Source: Flavobacteriaceae bacterium
GTDB lineage: Bacteria > Bacteroidota > Bacteroidia > Flavobacteriales > Flavobacteriaceae
Reading direction: 5' to 3'
NCBI GenBank assembly: GCA_016649785.1
Contig: JAENXB010000029.1
Coordinates: 1 to 18,552 of the forward strand
DNA: 18,552 bases
Shown: positions 6,990 through 13,988 of the stretch, piece by piece
How the letters are laid out: every line of letters starts with the position of its first letter
Numbering within the stretch: the first letter of the stretch is position 1
Made by a program: the position numbers and the translations under genes
The notes under the pieces: generated by a model
Databases searched by the model: none
Seen by the model: the letters and a program-made list of their open reading frames with translations, nothing else
Told to the model about the DNA's origin: nothing

Positions 6990-7451
6990 ATGAATCCATT
7001 TCTAAAACATCTTTTTGTATTTTCCATATTCCTCTCTCCGTTCGTAGGGATTTCCCAACAAGTGCGCTTTAAGCATCTAAGCATAAACGACGGCTTGTCA
7101 CAAAACGCAGTGTTTTCAATCTCCCAGGACCGCGATGGGTTTATGTGGTTTGGCACCAAGGACGGTTTAAACAAATTTGACGGCTATTCATTTACGGTCT
7201 ATCATAACGAACTGAATAACTCAAATTCTATTGACGCAAATTACATTACAGCACTTTTCACTGACAGTCACGGAATTTTATGGGCAGGGACTGAAAACGG
7301 CGTGGTAAACCGCTATATAAAATCCTCCGATTCTTTTGAGAGAATTGCGCTTCCCCTGAGTAATTCCCTAAGTAAAAACTCAACTGAGATCAAAGTGATC
7401 TCAGAATACAGAAATGGAACGGGTGTATATCATTGGGATCCTAAAGACTAA
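6990..7451 (+). pseudogene. Truncated N-terminus of a reg_prop two-component sensor (HTCS-like)
   Basis: The 153-residue frame begins with a signal peptide (MNPFLKHLFVFSIFLSPFVG, cleavage probably just before QQ) and continues with the typical first blades of the periplasmic two-component-regulator propeller: LSINDGLSQN, then DRDGFMWFGTKDGLNKFDGY, then DSHGILWAGTENGVVNRY. Full-length members are about 1000-1400 residues, with Y_Y_Y, histidine kinase and often AraC domains. None of these follow. After residue 130 the sequence jumps to GTGVYHWDPKD, which resembles a later propeller blade (GxGLxxxDPK), and stops. A perfect 9-bp hairpin sits at the apparent junction (7384-7404). This is a deletion remnant, probably non-functional. 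It abuts the convergent nrf-ccs block. Confidence 0.82.
7384..7404. repeat. Perfect 9-bp palindromic hairpin in the sensor remnant
   Basis: CTGAGATCA, the 3-nt loop AAG, and TGATCTCAG form a perfect inverted repeat. It lies exactly where the reg_prop sequence stops resembling the family, so it may mark a deletion or excision scar, though it is coding in the remaining frame. Confidence 0.6.
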
Positions 7452-7558
7452 AAGAAAATCAAATCAGTTTTCAGTAGATTTTAGACACCAAAACAAGTTA
7501 CTGATGTTGTTCAAAAATTACTGAAAATGAAAAAACCAAAATTCCCAATGGCTCAAAC

Positions 7559-8362
7559 CTAATATTGCGTATACGTATGAACGCTTGTATTTGCTACCGG
7601 TAAATAGTTTACGCCAAACCAACAAACTAATAAAACTACAAATGCCAATGCTAAAATTGTAAGTGCTTGTTTGGTGTTATGCATGTGAAAATGGCGGTAA
7701 TGGATGTAAATTAAATAGCCCATCCAGGTTAAAAATGCCCAAACTTCTTTAGGATCCCAAGTCCAGTAATGTCCCCAGGCTTCTTTTGCCCACAATGCTC
7801 CAAAAAGTAATCCTAGCGTTAAAAAAGCAAAACCAATATACACCAAATTATCAGCTAATTTTAAGGTTTCTATATTGAAGTTTTCTTTAAAATTATCGTA
7901 CAAACCTTTGATGGCAACAATGCTTGAAGCTGCTAAAACTGCATACGAAAATAGGTATACCAACACGTGCGGAATAAACCACGGACTTTGCAATGCCGGC
8001 ATTAAGGTTTTTGAATAGGTTTCCGGGTTCATATAATTAATGGCCAAGAACATTCCTGCCATTCCAATACTATAGGCTAAAAACCACTTGTATTTCCATC
8101 GTATGTATGTTACAAAACCAATTAATGGTAAAAATGTGGCATACCATAAGCGTGTTTCGCCTAAGGTTCGCATTGGGGGTCGGCCTAACTCTAACCACAA
8201 TTTTATTACAAAAACAATCATTACAGCCCAACCTGCAACAAATAGTGTGTATGCAACTTTTGAAACGAATTCTTTTGTATAGGAAATCAATAAAAATAGC
8301 AACCCGATAATCCATAAGATTACGATGATTGAACTATATAAAGGAAAATCCATCCAGGTCAT
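7559..8362 (-). CDS. ccsA: Cytochrome c biogenesis protein CcsA (heme-handling, system II)
   Basis: CcsA with Ccs1 forms the system II heme exporter and cytochrome c synthetase. The 267-residue integral membrane protein has about eight hydrophobic helices. The periplasmic tryptophan-rich WWD motif is plain at residues 191-208 (WAKEAWGHYWTWDPKEVW). Conserved histidines flank it at His132 (IPHVLVY) and His221/His224 (IHYRH), the expected heme ligands. Its ATG overlaps the stop of ccs1 by 4 bp, so the two are translationally coupled. It is the last gene of the porin-nrfH-nrfA-ccs1-ccsA operon, which suggests that it mainly serves NrfH and NrfA. In Wolinella a comparable enzyme (NrfI) attaches heme to the CWTCK site. 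No clear terminator follows; a loose 9-bp inverted repeat lies at 7468-7527. Confidence 0.93.
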   Translation of the reverse strand: MTWMDFPLYSSIIVILWIIGLLFLLISYTKEFVSKVAYTLFVAGWAVMIVFVIKLWLELGRPPMRTLGETRLWYATFLPLIGFVTYIRWKYKWFLAYSIGMAGMFLAINYMNPETYSKTLMPALQSPWFIPHVLVYLFSYAVLAASSIVAIKGLYDNFKENFNIETLKLADNLVYIGFAFLTLGLLFGALWAKEAWGHYWTWDPKEVWAFLTWMGYLIYIHYRHFHMHNTKQALTILALAFVVLLVCWFGVNYLPVANTSVHTYTQY

Positions 8363-9612
8363 TTTAACTGGTTTTTAGTTGTTTTATTTCCCATCCAAAA
8401 CATATAAAAAGCACCTGCAATCATCATAAATATCCCGATATAAATAAGTGGAAGCCAAGGATCCTTTACGAGTTCTAAAACGCTTAGATTAGACCATTTT
8501 CCCATTTTATCATCGTAACTAAGCTGATATATTTTCCAACCTTTGTAGCTGAAAGGTTTGTTAACTTCCAAAATGGCACTTATGCGTTCTCCGTCTTTTG
8601 TTAAAATATCAATGTCTGAACTAAATTTTTTCACTTCAGGAATGGTCATTACTACAGAATAATCCTCACTAATTTTAAATGATTCATATGGATATCTAAA
8701 ACTTCCGCTGCTAATCCAACCTGTTTGAATAGTATCAGTTTCAATATTTTTTACTGAAATTTTTGCCGCTGGTGGTGAACCTATTTCATTTACAACTTCA
8801 TATCGCATTCCAAAACGAATTGCATTTGGTAAAAAGTCTTCAATTTTTACTTCAAAATTATTGAAATAATAGGTTTCTCCTTTTTCAACCAAATACAGGT
8901 TTTTCCCATTGTTATGCGAAATACTTCCTGTGTTATTATCAACAAGTGCAAGTTTAGGATTGTATTCATCAATTAAAAAGTCTTTTAAAAAAAAGGCGAA
9001 AGGTAATTCAACCTCGTTTCTATTTGCATCTGTGGCAATCCAACTTGGTTTTCCTTCATACACATTTATAGACAAACGCTGTAAATCACCGGTTCCTAAA
9101 ATACCGGCAATTAAAGCTAAAAATAAGCCTGTATGATTTAAAATAAATCCGAAGTTAGACCATTTAAATTGTAAAATTCTTTTGATAGAAATTAAGCCTA
9201 AACACGTTAAAAATTGAAATATAATTAACAAAAAAGCCCAATTGCTAGTGATGTGATTTAAGCCTAAATTATTAATAATGTTATTTTGGGAAGTAACCTG
9301 AGGAATAATTCCCATTATCATCACCATCATAGTAACCAAAGAAATACTGGAAATTGATGCTGGAACTTTGGTTAGCCATCTTATCAATTGGGTTGTTGAA
9401 AACCATTTGTATAACACAAATAATATCGATACATAACCTGCTAAAAAAACAACGTTATAAGGATATGAAAGTGTAAATGTATTACTGGTTGTTACAAAAA
9501 CCTCTAAGAAAAATCCTGTGACAATTAAACCAAATCCAATAAAAAAAGATTCAACGTAACCCCAAGGATTTTCCCAAAGATTACGTTGAACATTTAAATG
9601 ATTTTCACTCAT
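8359..9612 (-). CDS. ccs1: Cytochrome c biogenesis protein Ccs1/ResB
   Basis: This is the partner of CcsA in system II cytochrome c maturation. It is thought to hold apocytochrome, and the complex exports heme. The 417-residue protein has four N-terminal hydrophobic segments (about 25-42, 55-70, 88-104 and 124-143), a further helix with the LNHTGLFLALIAG motif (His160), a large periplasmic domain (about 180-375) ending in the ResB signature NKPFSYKGWKIYQLSYD, and a final helix before a basic tail. It follows nrfA after 94 bp containing a hairpin and a possible promoter of its own, and overlaps ccsA by 4 bp. The ATG at 9612 is preceded closely by TATATTTG. Confidence 0.9.
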   Translation of the reverse strand: MSENHLNVQRNLWENPWGYVESFFIGFGLIVTGFFLEVFVTTSNTFTLSYPYNVVFLAGYVSILFVLYKWFSTTQLIRWLTKVPASISSISLVTMMVMIMGIIPQVTSQNNIINNLGLNHITSNWAFLLIIFQFLTCLGLISIKRILQFKWSNFGFILNHTGLFLALIAGILGTGDLQRLSINVYEGKPSWIATDANRNEVELPFAFFLKDFLIDEYNPKLALVDNNTGSISHNNGKNLYLVEKGETYYFNNFEVKIEDFLPNAIRFGMRYEVVNEIGSPPAAKISVKNIETDTIQTGWISSGSFRYPYESFKISEDYSVVMTIPEVKKFSSDIDILTKDGERISAILEVNKPFSYKGWKIYQLSYDDKMGKWSNLSVLELVKDPWLPLIYIGIFMMIAGAFYMFWMGNKTTKNQLK

Positions 9613-9619
9613 AAGAGTT

Positions 9620-9627
9620 CAAATATA
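9620..9627 (-). promoter_or_regulatory. Possible -7 promoter element in front of ccs1
   Basis: On the minus strand the sequence reads TATATTTG, an exact match to the Bacteroidetes -7 consensus TAnnTTTG. It ends only 7 nt before the ccs1 ATG, so transcription from it would give an almost leaderless mRNA. I see no TTG/TTTG at the expected -33 distance, which weakens the call. Confidence 0.35.
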
Positions 9628-9646
9628 AAATTTTTAATTAGATGTA

Positions 9647-9681
9647 AGTATTGAGATAATTATTAAAAAGCTCTCAATACT
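9647..9681 (-). other. Intra-operon hairpin between nrfA and ccs1
   Basis: AGTATTGAGA (9647-9656) and TCTCAATACT (9672-9681) form a perfect 10-bp stem with a 15-nt loop. It lies 26 bp after the nrfA stop codon. There is no T-run directly after the stem in the direction of transcription, so partial termination or protection of the nrfHA mRNA 3' end is more likely than full termination. Confidence 0.55.
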
Positions 9682-9706
9682 AACCAGTGAATACTCATTT
9701 CTACTT

Positions 9707-11197
9707 TTAATATTTCGCTTCTCTTTCTTTTGCAGCTTCTTTCCATTTAGGTACCAATTCCTTTTTGAAAGTAGCTTTTTCGGCTCTTAATTTTTCCATA
9801 TCTAAACCAATGAATTTTTGAGCTGCTGCTTTAGTTTCAATGGCCGGGTAAGGAACTTCTCCATCAAACCCTAATTGCATTAACAATTTAGCTAATTTTA
9901 TTCTGGTCTCTTGAGTAATATCAATTCCTTTTCCTAGTACCCTCCCTAATTCAACAGGAGCGTGAAAAGAACCACCGTGGGATGCTGCAACATAATCCCA
10001 ACGCCATTGACCTAATCTAATTCCGTGTAAAATATCTTTCATTTGAACTTCAGTCGCTCCTAATTCCCAACATTTTCCCGCTTCAACATGAGCTCGTACT
10101 AGCAATCTTTCCAATTGATCACGGTTTTCAATAATTTTATCTTGGTTATCGAATACGTTTTTAATTAATTCATCTTTTTCTTCTCTATGACAAACCTGAC
10201 AAGAATTAGCAACGTTGTTTATAGGAGATTGAATATGGTGATCTGTAAATTTTTGTCCCCCTTCCGTTTTGTATGGCATATGACAATCTGAACAAGAAAC
10301 ACCTCTTTTCCCATGAATACCCATTTTGTAAGTTTCATAACCCGGATGTTGTGCTTTTAACATTGGCGCTTTACTTATTGAGTGTACCCAATCTACGTGA
10401 CCAATATTGTCATAATATTTTTCCATATCCTCAACAGTTTGACCTTCATCCCAAGGGAATACTAAGTAAGGAATTCCTTCTTTTTCTGGTAAATGTTTGT
10501 TGAAATAATACTCAACGTGGCATTGTGCACAAACCAAAGTTCGCATATCATTATGAGATGCTTTTGTGATATCTTTTCCTTGACGCTCAAAAGCTTCTAT
10601 TAAAGCAGGTTGGGTAATGGTTAAATTCATTGATTTTTCATCGTGACAGTTAGCACATCCAATTGGATTTACAATTTGTTCACCTTTACTTGCCCATTTT
10701 CCTTTATAGTAATCGTCAACCCCAATTTCATTTATTAATCTTGGTACATCTGGAGATTTACAAGTCCAACAAGTTGAAGGCATTGGTCCATCTTCTGGTC
10801 CGGTTGGTCCACCCGTTCTTAATGAGTTTGTTACGTCCTCAATTGCATATACGTGTCCTTTTCCTTGATTGTAATCTTTTGAAAATCCGTATCCAGCCCA
10901 AAGAACAACCAATCTAGGGTCTACCTCTAACATATCAATATTTGCATTTCCGTTATACTTTGATTTAAAAGTAGTGTCAGCAGTTTTATAATATGATTGA
11001 AATTCACGTGGGAAATTTTCTCCCCAAACTTCGTTTCTTGGTTCTAGTTTATTAATTTTTGTTTGCGGAGTATATGCAAATTTAGCCTCCATTTTACGCT
11101 CAGTTATTGAAGACACTAAAAGCCCCAACAAAAACACAACTACTAAAGATGCTGAAAATAGCACCCAGTTTTTCCACGGTTTTCTTGAATTACTCAT
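9707..11197 (-). CDS. nrfA: Cytochrome c nitrite reductase, pentaheme catalytic subunit NrfA
   Basis: NrfA reduces nitrite to ammonium with six electrons in the periplasm. The 496-residue protein has an N-terminal hydrophobic signal anchor (about 11-31). It has five heme sites: CWTCK at 143-147, the lysine-ligated catalytic heme special to NrfA, and CxxCH at 181-185, 223-227, 302-306 and 333-337. Active-site and calcium-site residues known from E. coli have clear equivalents: Arg127 (NSLRTGG), Glu229-Tyr230 with Tyr231 (CHVEYYF), and Lys281, Gln283 and His284 (LKAQHP). Distal heme histidines lie in ASHGGSFHAP (407, 412). It starts 5 bp after nrfH and is followed by ccs1. All catalytic features are intact, so the enzyme should be functional. 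Confidence 0.97.
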   Translation of the reverse strand: MSNSRKPWKNWVLFSASLVVVFLLGLLVSSITERKMEAKFAYTPQTKINKLEPRNEVWGENFPREFQSYYKTADTTFKSKYNGNANIDMLEVDPRLVVLWAGYGFSKDYNQGKGHVYAIEDVTNSLRTGGPTGPEDGPMPSTCWTCKSPDVPRLINEIGVDDYYKGKWASKGEQIVNPIGCANCHDEKSMNLTITQPALIEAFERQGKDITKASHNDMRTLVCAQCHVEYYFNKHLPEKEGIPYLVFPWDEGQTVEDMEKYYDNIGHVDWVHSISKAPMLKAQHPGYETYKMGIHGKRGVSCSDCHMPYKTEGGQKFTDHHIQSPINNVANSCQVCHREEKDELIKNVFDNQDKIIENRDQLERLLVRAHVEAGKCWELGATEVQMKDILHGIRLGQWRWDYVAASHGGSFHAPVELGRVLGKGIDITQETRIKLAKLLMQLGFDGEVPYPAIETKAAAQKFIGLDMEKLRAEKATFKKELVPKWKEAAKEREAKY

Positions 11198-11202
11198 TGT
11201 TT

Positions 11203-11796
11203 TTATTTTATTGAATCTTTTAAATATTTAGCTAGCCAATCTGGCACAGTTTCTTGATGTTCCTCCGGTATTTTTCCGTAGTATTTCACTGAAGACAAAC
11301 TGTGAACGCTTCCGTGAGGAACTTCTTGATGACAAGTCCAACATTTTCTTTCGGTTCTGTTTTCAAAATGGTTTTCAACAGAAGCACTCAATCTTGCGTC
11401 CGTTACCTGATCTTCATGACATCTTATGCAATTGCTTTGAACAACTTCAACACCTGCTTCTTTCATTCTAATTACTTCAGGTTCTCCACGTGCAATAAAT
11501 ACAGATGCGTGGTACAAGCCATCTTTAGCTTTGAATAGGTATTTTTTAAATACATTATCTTGAGGCACATGGCAATCGTTACAAGTTGCCCATTCTCTAT
11601 GAGAACTATTTTGCCAAGTGGCGTATTGAGGTGTCATTACGTGGCAATTGGCACAAGTTTTTGGATCGTCTGATAAATACGATACCGCTTTAGATTCAAT
11701 AAGCGCATACAGTGTAAGACCTGCCAATGCACCAATTAAAATTATAACAGGTACGAGCCATTCAGAAGGTGGTATTAATTTTTTAAAAAAACTCAT
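11203..11796 (-). CDS. nrfH: Cytochrome c nitrite reductase, tetraheme membrane subunit NrfH
   Basis: NrfH is the NapC/NirT-type quinol dehydrogenase that anchors NrfA and feeds it electrons from menaquinol. The 197-residue protein has one N-terminal membrane helix (about 14-33) and four CxxCH heme sites at 48-52, 72-76, 123-127 and 152-156. The first is followed by Met54 (CANCHVM), the unusual methionine ligand of NrfH heme 1. Gene order nrfH-nrfA with a 5-bp gap is the standard arrangement outside enterobacteria. The upstream barrel gene ends 19 bp before its start, supporting a single operon. Confidence 0.95.
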   Translation of the reverse strand: MSFFKKLIPPSEWLVPVIILIGALAGLTLYALIESKAVSYLSDDPKTCANCHVMTPQYATWQNSSHREWATCNDCHVPQDNVFKKYLFKAKDGLYHASVFIARGEPEVIRMKEAGVEVVQSNCIRCHEDQVTDARLSASVENHFENRTERKCWTCHQEVPHGSVHSLSSVKYYGKIPEEHQETVPDWLAKYLKDSIK

Positions 11797-11815
11797 AACG
11801 CCGTGTTTTGTAAGT

Positions 11816-13057
11816 TTATTTTGAAGAAAATAAGCTTGGTTTAATAGTAAGCATTAACCAAGCCCAGTTATTGCTGTTGCCATCAAAATTATTTTTCACA
11901 ACTTCTAATCCTTCAGATGCAAACATTTGAGAATATCCGGCTCCAATGGCTATCTCTTTATTATAATTGTGAGTATAAACTAAATCTAATTCGGTGCCTA
12001 ATTGTTTGTCAACACCATCGGCAATTTCTGCTTTCGCTGAAAAATTATGGACAAAAGCCGTTAAACTCGATTTTTCACCAAGTGTTGTTCCTATTTTGGC
12101 ATAAATATCAACTAATCCAACACTGTTTGCATGGTTTCCAACGTAGAAGTAATCCATAAAACCATTGAATTTATGATTTGTTCCGTAGAAAGGAGTAAAT
12201 GCTTTGTTTTTATTTCCAATAATGGCATTGTCGTTACCCGATTGTATTTCAAAACCTAAACCTAAATTTAATTTAGTTGAAGCTTTATACCCTAAATCTA
12301 GCCCCACCAAATAAGCACTTAAATCATTATCTGCAATATCTTTCCCTGATTGTAAATAAGCATTCGCATTGAAACTTAATGCATCATTCGCTTTATATTT
12401 TAAGTGAGTTCCATAGGTTTGGCTATACCGAATTTCTTCTTCAGAAACGTTTTGTAAACCATTGTTTAGAAACAAAAAGCTAGCATTAAAATTATTCCAA
12501 TCTTTATGAAACCAGGCATATTGCATTGCTTTATAATTTCCTGTTACGGTATAGATATTTCCAAATAATGCTTCTTCATCTTGATTATAAGCAACTCCCA
12601 AATCTAATTTATAGTTTTCATTGCCAAATTTGAAGATTGCAGCATCATGGCTACGTGCCTGTTGTGTCCACCCTACGTTTCCAAAAATTCTATGGTCATC
12701 ATAAATTATTTCTTGACGACCTAGTTTTACTGAAAAATTTTGATTAAACTTTATTTGTCCCCAAGCTTCGTGTACAGCTAAACCATTTTTGTCAGCAGTA
12801 TTTAATTGAGGCACATCTCCCCAAACCCTAATGTCTTGAAAACTAATAAAGAGGGTGTAATCTTCTGAGGTAAATTGGGTGTTTAAACGTGTGCGTTGCG
12901 ATACAAATAAAGCTGGGTCTGAACCGTCCGCTGTTAATGTTTTGTATCCATTTCTGTATTCTGCACGTGGTCTTAATTCACCACTAATTGTTAATTGTGC
13001 ATAACTTTGCATTACAAATAGTACTAAAACCGCACTAAATAATTGCTTAAATTTCAT
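11816..13057 (-). CDS. Outer-membrane beta-barrel, alginate-export-like family
   Basis: I place the start at 13057, where a good signal peptide begins (MKFKQLFSAVLVLFVMQSYA, cleaved before QLTISGEL). An in-frame ATG 26 codons upstream would put a hydrophilic Asn/Tyr-rich leader in front of it and overlap the putative operator. The 413-residue product has repeating alternating strands, a start typical of this porin class (SGELRPRAEYRNGY), and periplasmic motifs such as KLGRQEIIYDDHR and VDIYAKIGTTLG. It resembles the alginate_exp family, which in Bacteroidetes is a general 16-18 strand channel and does not imply alginate export. As first gene of the nrf operon it could be the entry route for nitrite or another anion. 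That role is inference from position only. Confidence 0.8.
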   Translation of the reverse strand: MKFKQLFSAVLVLFVMQSYAQLTISGELRPRAEYRNGYKTLTADGSDPALFVSQRTRLNTQFTSEDYTLFISFQDIRVWGDVPQLNTADKNGLAVHEAWGQIKFNQNFSVKLGRQEIIYDDHRIFGNVGWTQQARSHDAAIFKFGNENYKLDLGVAYNQDEEALFGNIYTVTGNYKAMQYAWFHKDWNNFNASFLFLNNGLQNVSEEEIRYSQTYGTHLKYKANDALSFNANAYLQSGKDIADNDLSAYLVGLDLGYKASTKLNLGLGFEIQSGNDNAIIGNKNKAFTPFYGTNHKFNGFMDYFYVGNHANSVGLVDIYAKIGTTLGEKSSLTAFVHNFSAKAEIADGVDKQLGTELDLVYTHNYNKEIAIGAGYSQMFASEGLEVVKNNFDGNSNNWAWLMLTIKPSLFSSK

Positions 13058-13082
13058 ATCGTTTAAATTGGAGTTAATGTAT

Positions 13083-13100
13083 TTGTGATATTTGTTACAA
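13083..13100. promoter_or_regulatory. CRP/FNR-family-like operator before the nrf operon
   Basis: TTGTGA, a 6-nt spacer and TTACAA form a palindrome with one mismatch, one base away from the CRP/FNR superfamily pattern TGTGA-N6-TCACA. It lies 26-43 bp upstream of the barrel gene start. Nitrite-reduction genes in anaerobic bacteria are commonly controlled by CRP/FNR-type regulators such as HcpR, so the location is sensible. The regulator gene is not in the window. Confidence 0.45.
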
Positions 13101-13104
13101 AAAA

Positions 13105-13136
13105 ACAATATAGATTGAGAATAAAATATGATCAAA
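13105..13136 (-). promoter_or_regulatory. Possible promoter of the nrf operon
   Basis: On the minus strand TTTG (13136-13133) is followed after 20 nt by TATATTGT (13112-13105), a partial match to the Bacteroidetes pair TTTG and TAnnTTTG. The operator-like palindrome lies just downstream, over the predicted start of transcription. This would suit a repressor better than an activator, so either the promoter or the operator call may be wrong. Confidence 0.3.
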
Positions 13137-13187
13137 ATCAGGTAATCGGATCTTTTTATCTTTTATTGTTTTTCAGAAAAGATTTTA

Positions 13188-13215
13188 TTGGCCTTTGAAA
13201 TTTTTACTACTTTTA
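13188..13215 (+). promoter_or_regulatory. Possible promoter of the TerC-family gene
   Basis: TTG at 13188-13190 is followed after 17 nt by TACTTTTA (13208-13215), seven of eight bases in the spirit of TAnnTTTG. This leaves a leader of roughly 25-30 nt before the ATG at 13250. Confidence 0.35.
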
Positions 13216-13249
13216 TCGCTAATAATTCATCTCCTGAATTCTCCTAAAT

Positions 13250-13972
13250 ATGGAAATATTTCTTCAACTTGACACCTGGATTGCCTTGCTCACGCTTACT
13301 TTTATGGAGATCGTTCTCGGAATAGACAATATCATATTTATTTCCATTGTTGCGAGTAAACTACCTCAAAAACAACAAAAATCAGCCCGATTTCTGGGAC
13401 TTTCATTGGCTTTAATAGTGCGAATTTTACTATTATTGAGCATTACCTGGCTTATAGGCCTTACCACTCCGGTTTTAACAGTTGCCGATTTTAATTTGAG
13501 CTGGCGTGATATTATCCTGGCTGCGGGAGGTATCTTTTTGCTTATAAAATCTATATTGGAAATACATCAAAAGGTCGAAGGAGATGAACATGAACAAATC
13601 ACCAAAAATGTAAGTTCCTTTGGCTATGCTATTTTACAAATTGTGTTGTTGGATATTATTTTTTCTTTTGATTCTATTCTTACGGCCGTAGGTCTTACAG
13701 ATCAAGTGATGTTGATGATTATTGCAGTAATAGTTTCCATTGTTGTTATGATGATCTTCGCGAAAGCTGTTGGCGATTTTGTAAATAAATATCCAACGAT
13801 TCAAATCCTGGCGCTTTCATTTTTGATCCTTATCGGATTTATGTTGGTGATGGATGGCCTGCACTATCATGTGCCAAAAGGCTATATCTATTTTGCGGTG
13901 TTCTTCTCCTTGTCCATTGAAATGTTAAATATCCGTTTCCGCAATAAACAAACTAAAAAAGTTGATAGCTAA
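13250..13972 (+). CDS. TerC-family integral membrane protein
   Basis: The 240-residue protein has about seven hydrophobic helices and the two acidic signatures of the TerC family: FMEIVLGIDNIIF (Glu20, Asp26, Asn27) and VLLDIIFSFDSILTAVG (Asp135, Asp141) in what look like pseudo-symmetric halves. TerC relatives are linked to tellurite resistance and, in several bacteria, to manganese or other divalent metal export that supports metal loading of exported proteins. The substrate here cannot be told from sequence. It is transcribed divergently from the nrf operon across a 192-bp spacer and converges on the LigD remnants, with only 16 bp between the two 3' ends. Confidence 0.9.
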   Translation: MEIFLQLDTWIALLTLTFMEIVLGIDNIIFISIVASKLPQKQQKSARFLGLSLALIVRILLLLSITWLIGLTTPVLTVADFNLSWRDIILAAGGIFLLIKSILEIHQKVEGDEHEQITKNVSSFGYAILQIVLLDIIFSFDSILTAVGLTDQVMLMIIAVIVSIVVMMIFAKAVGDFVNKYPTIQILALSFLILIGFMLVMDGLHYHVPKGYIYFAVFFSLSIEMLNIRFRNKQTKKVDS

Positions 13973-13988
13973 ATTGCGGCAGAAATGC

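Noticed and set aside
7468..7527. 9-bp inverted repeat (TTTTCAGTA / TACTGAAAA) after ccsA as a terminator
   Set aside because: The loop is 42 nt, the stem is AT-rich and there is no T-tract in the direction of ccsA transcription.
10273..10917. Plus-strand open frames opposite nrfA and similar frames opposite or inside other genes
   Set aside because: They are shadows of well-supported genes, with no recognisable protein features.
13058..13135. Upstream in-frame start for the barrel gene
   Set aside because: It would add 26 residues in front of a clear signal peptide and overlap the promoter/operator region.
7452..13200. Possible att-like direct repeat at the edges of the nrf block (TTTTCAG then AGATTTTA at about 7468 and 13170)
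   Set aside because: The match is short, AT-rich and needs a gap. No integrase or tRNA gene is near either edge.
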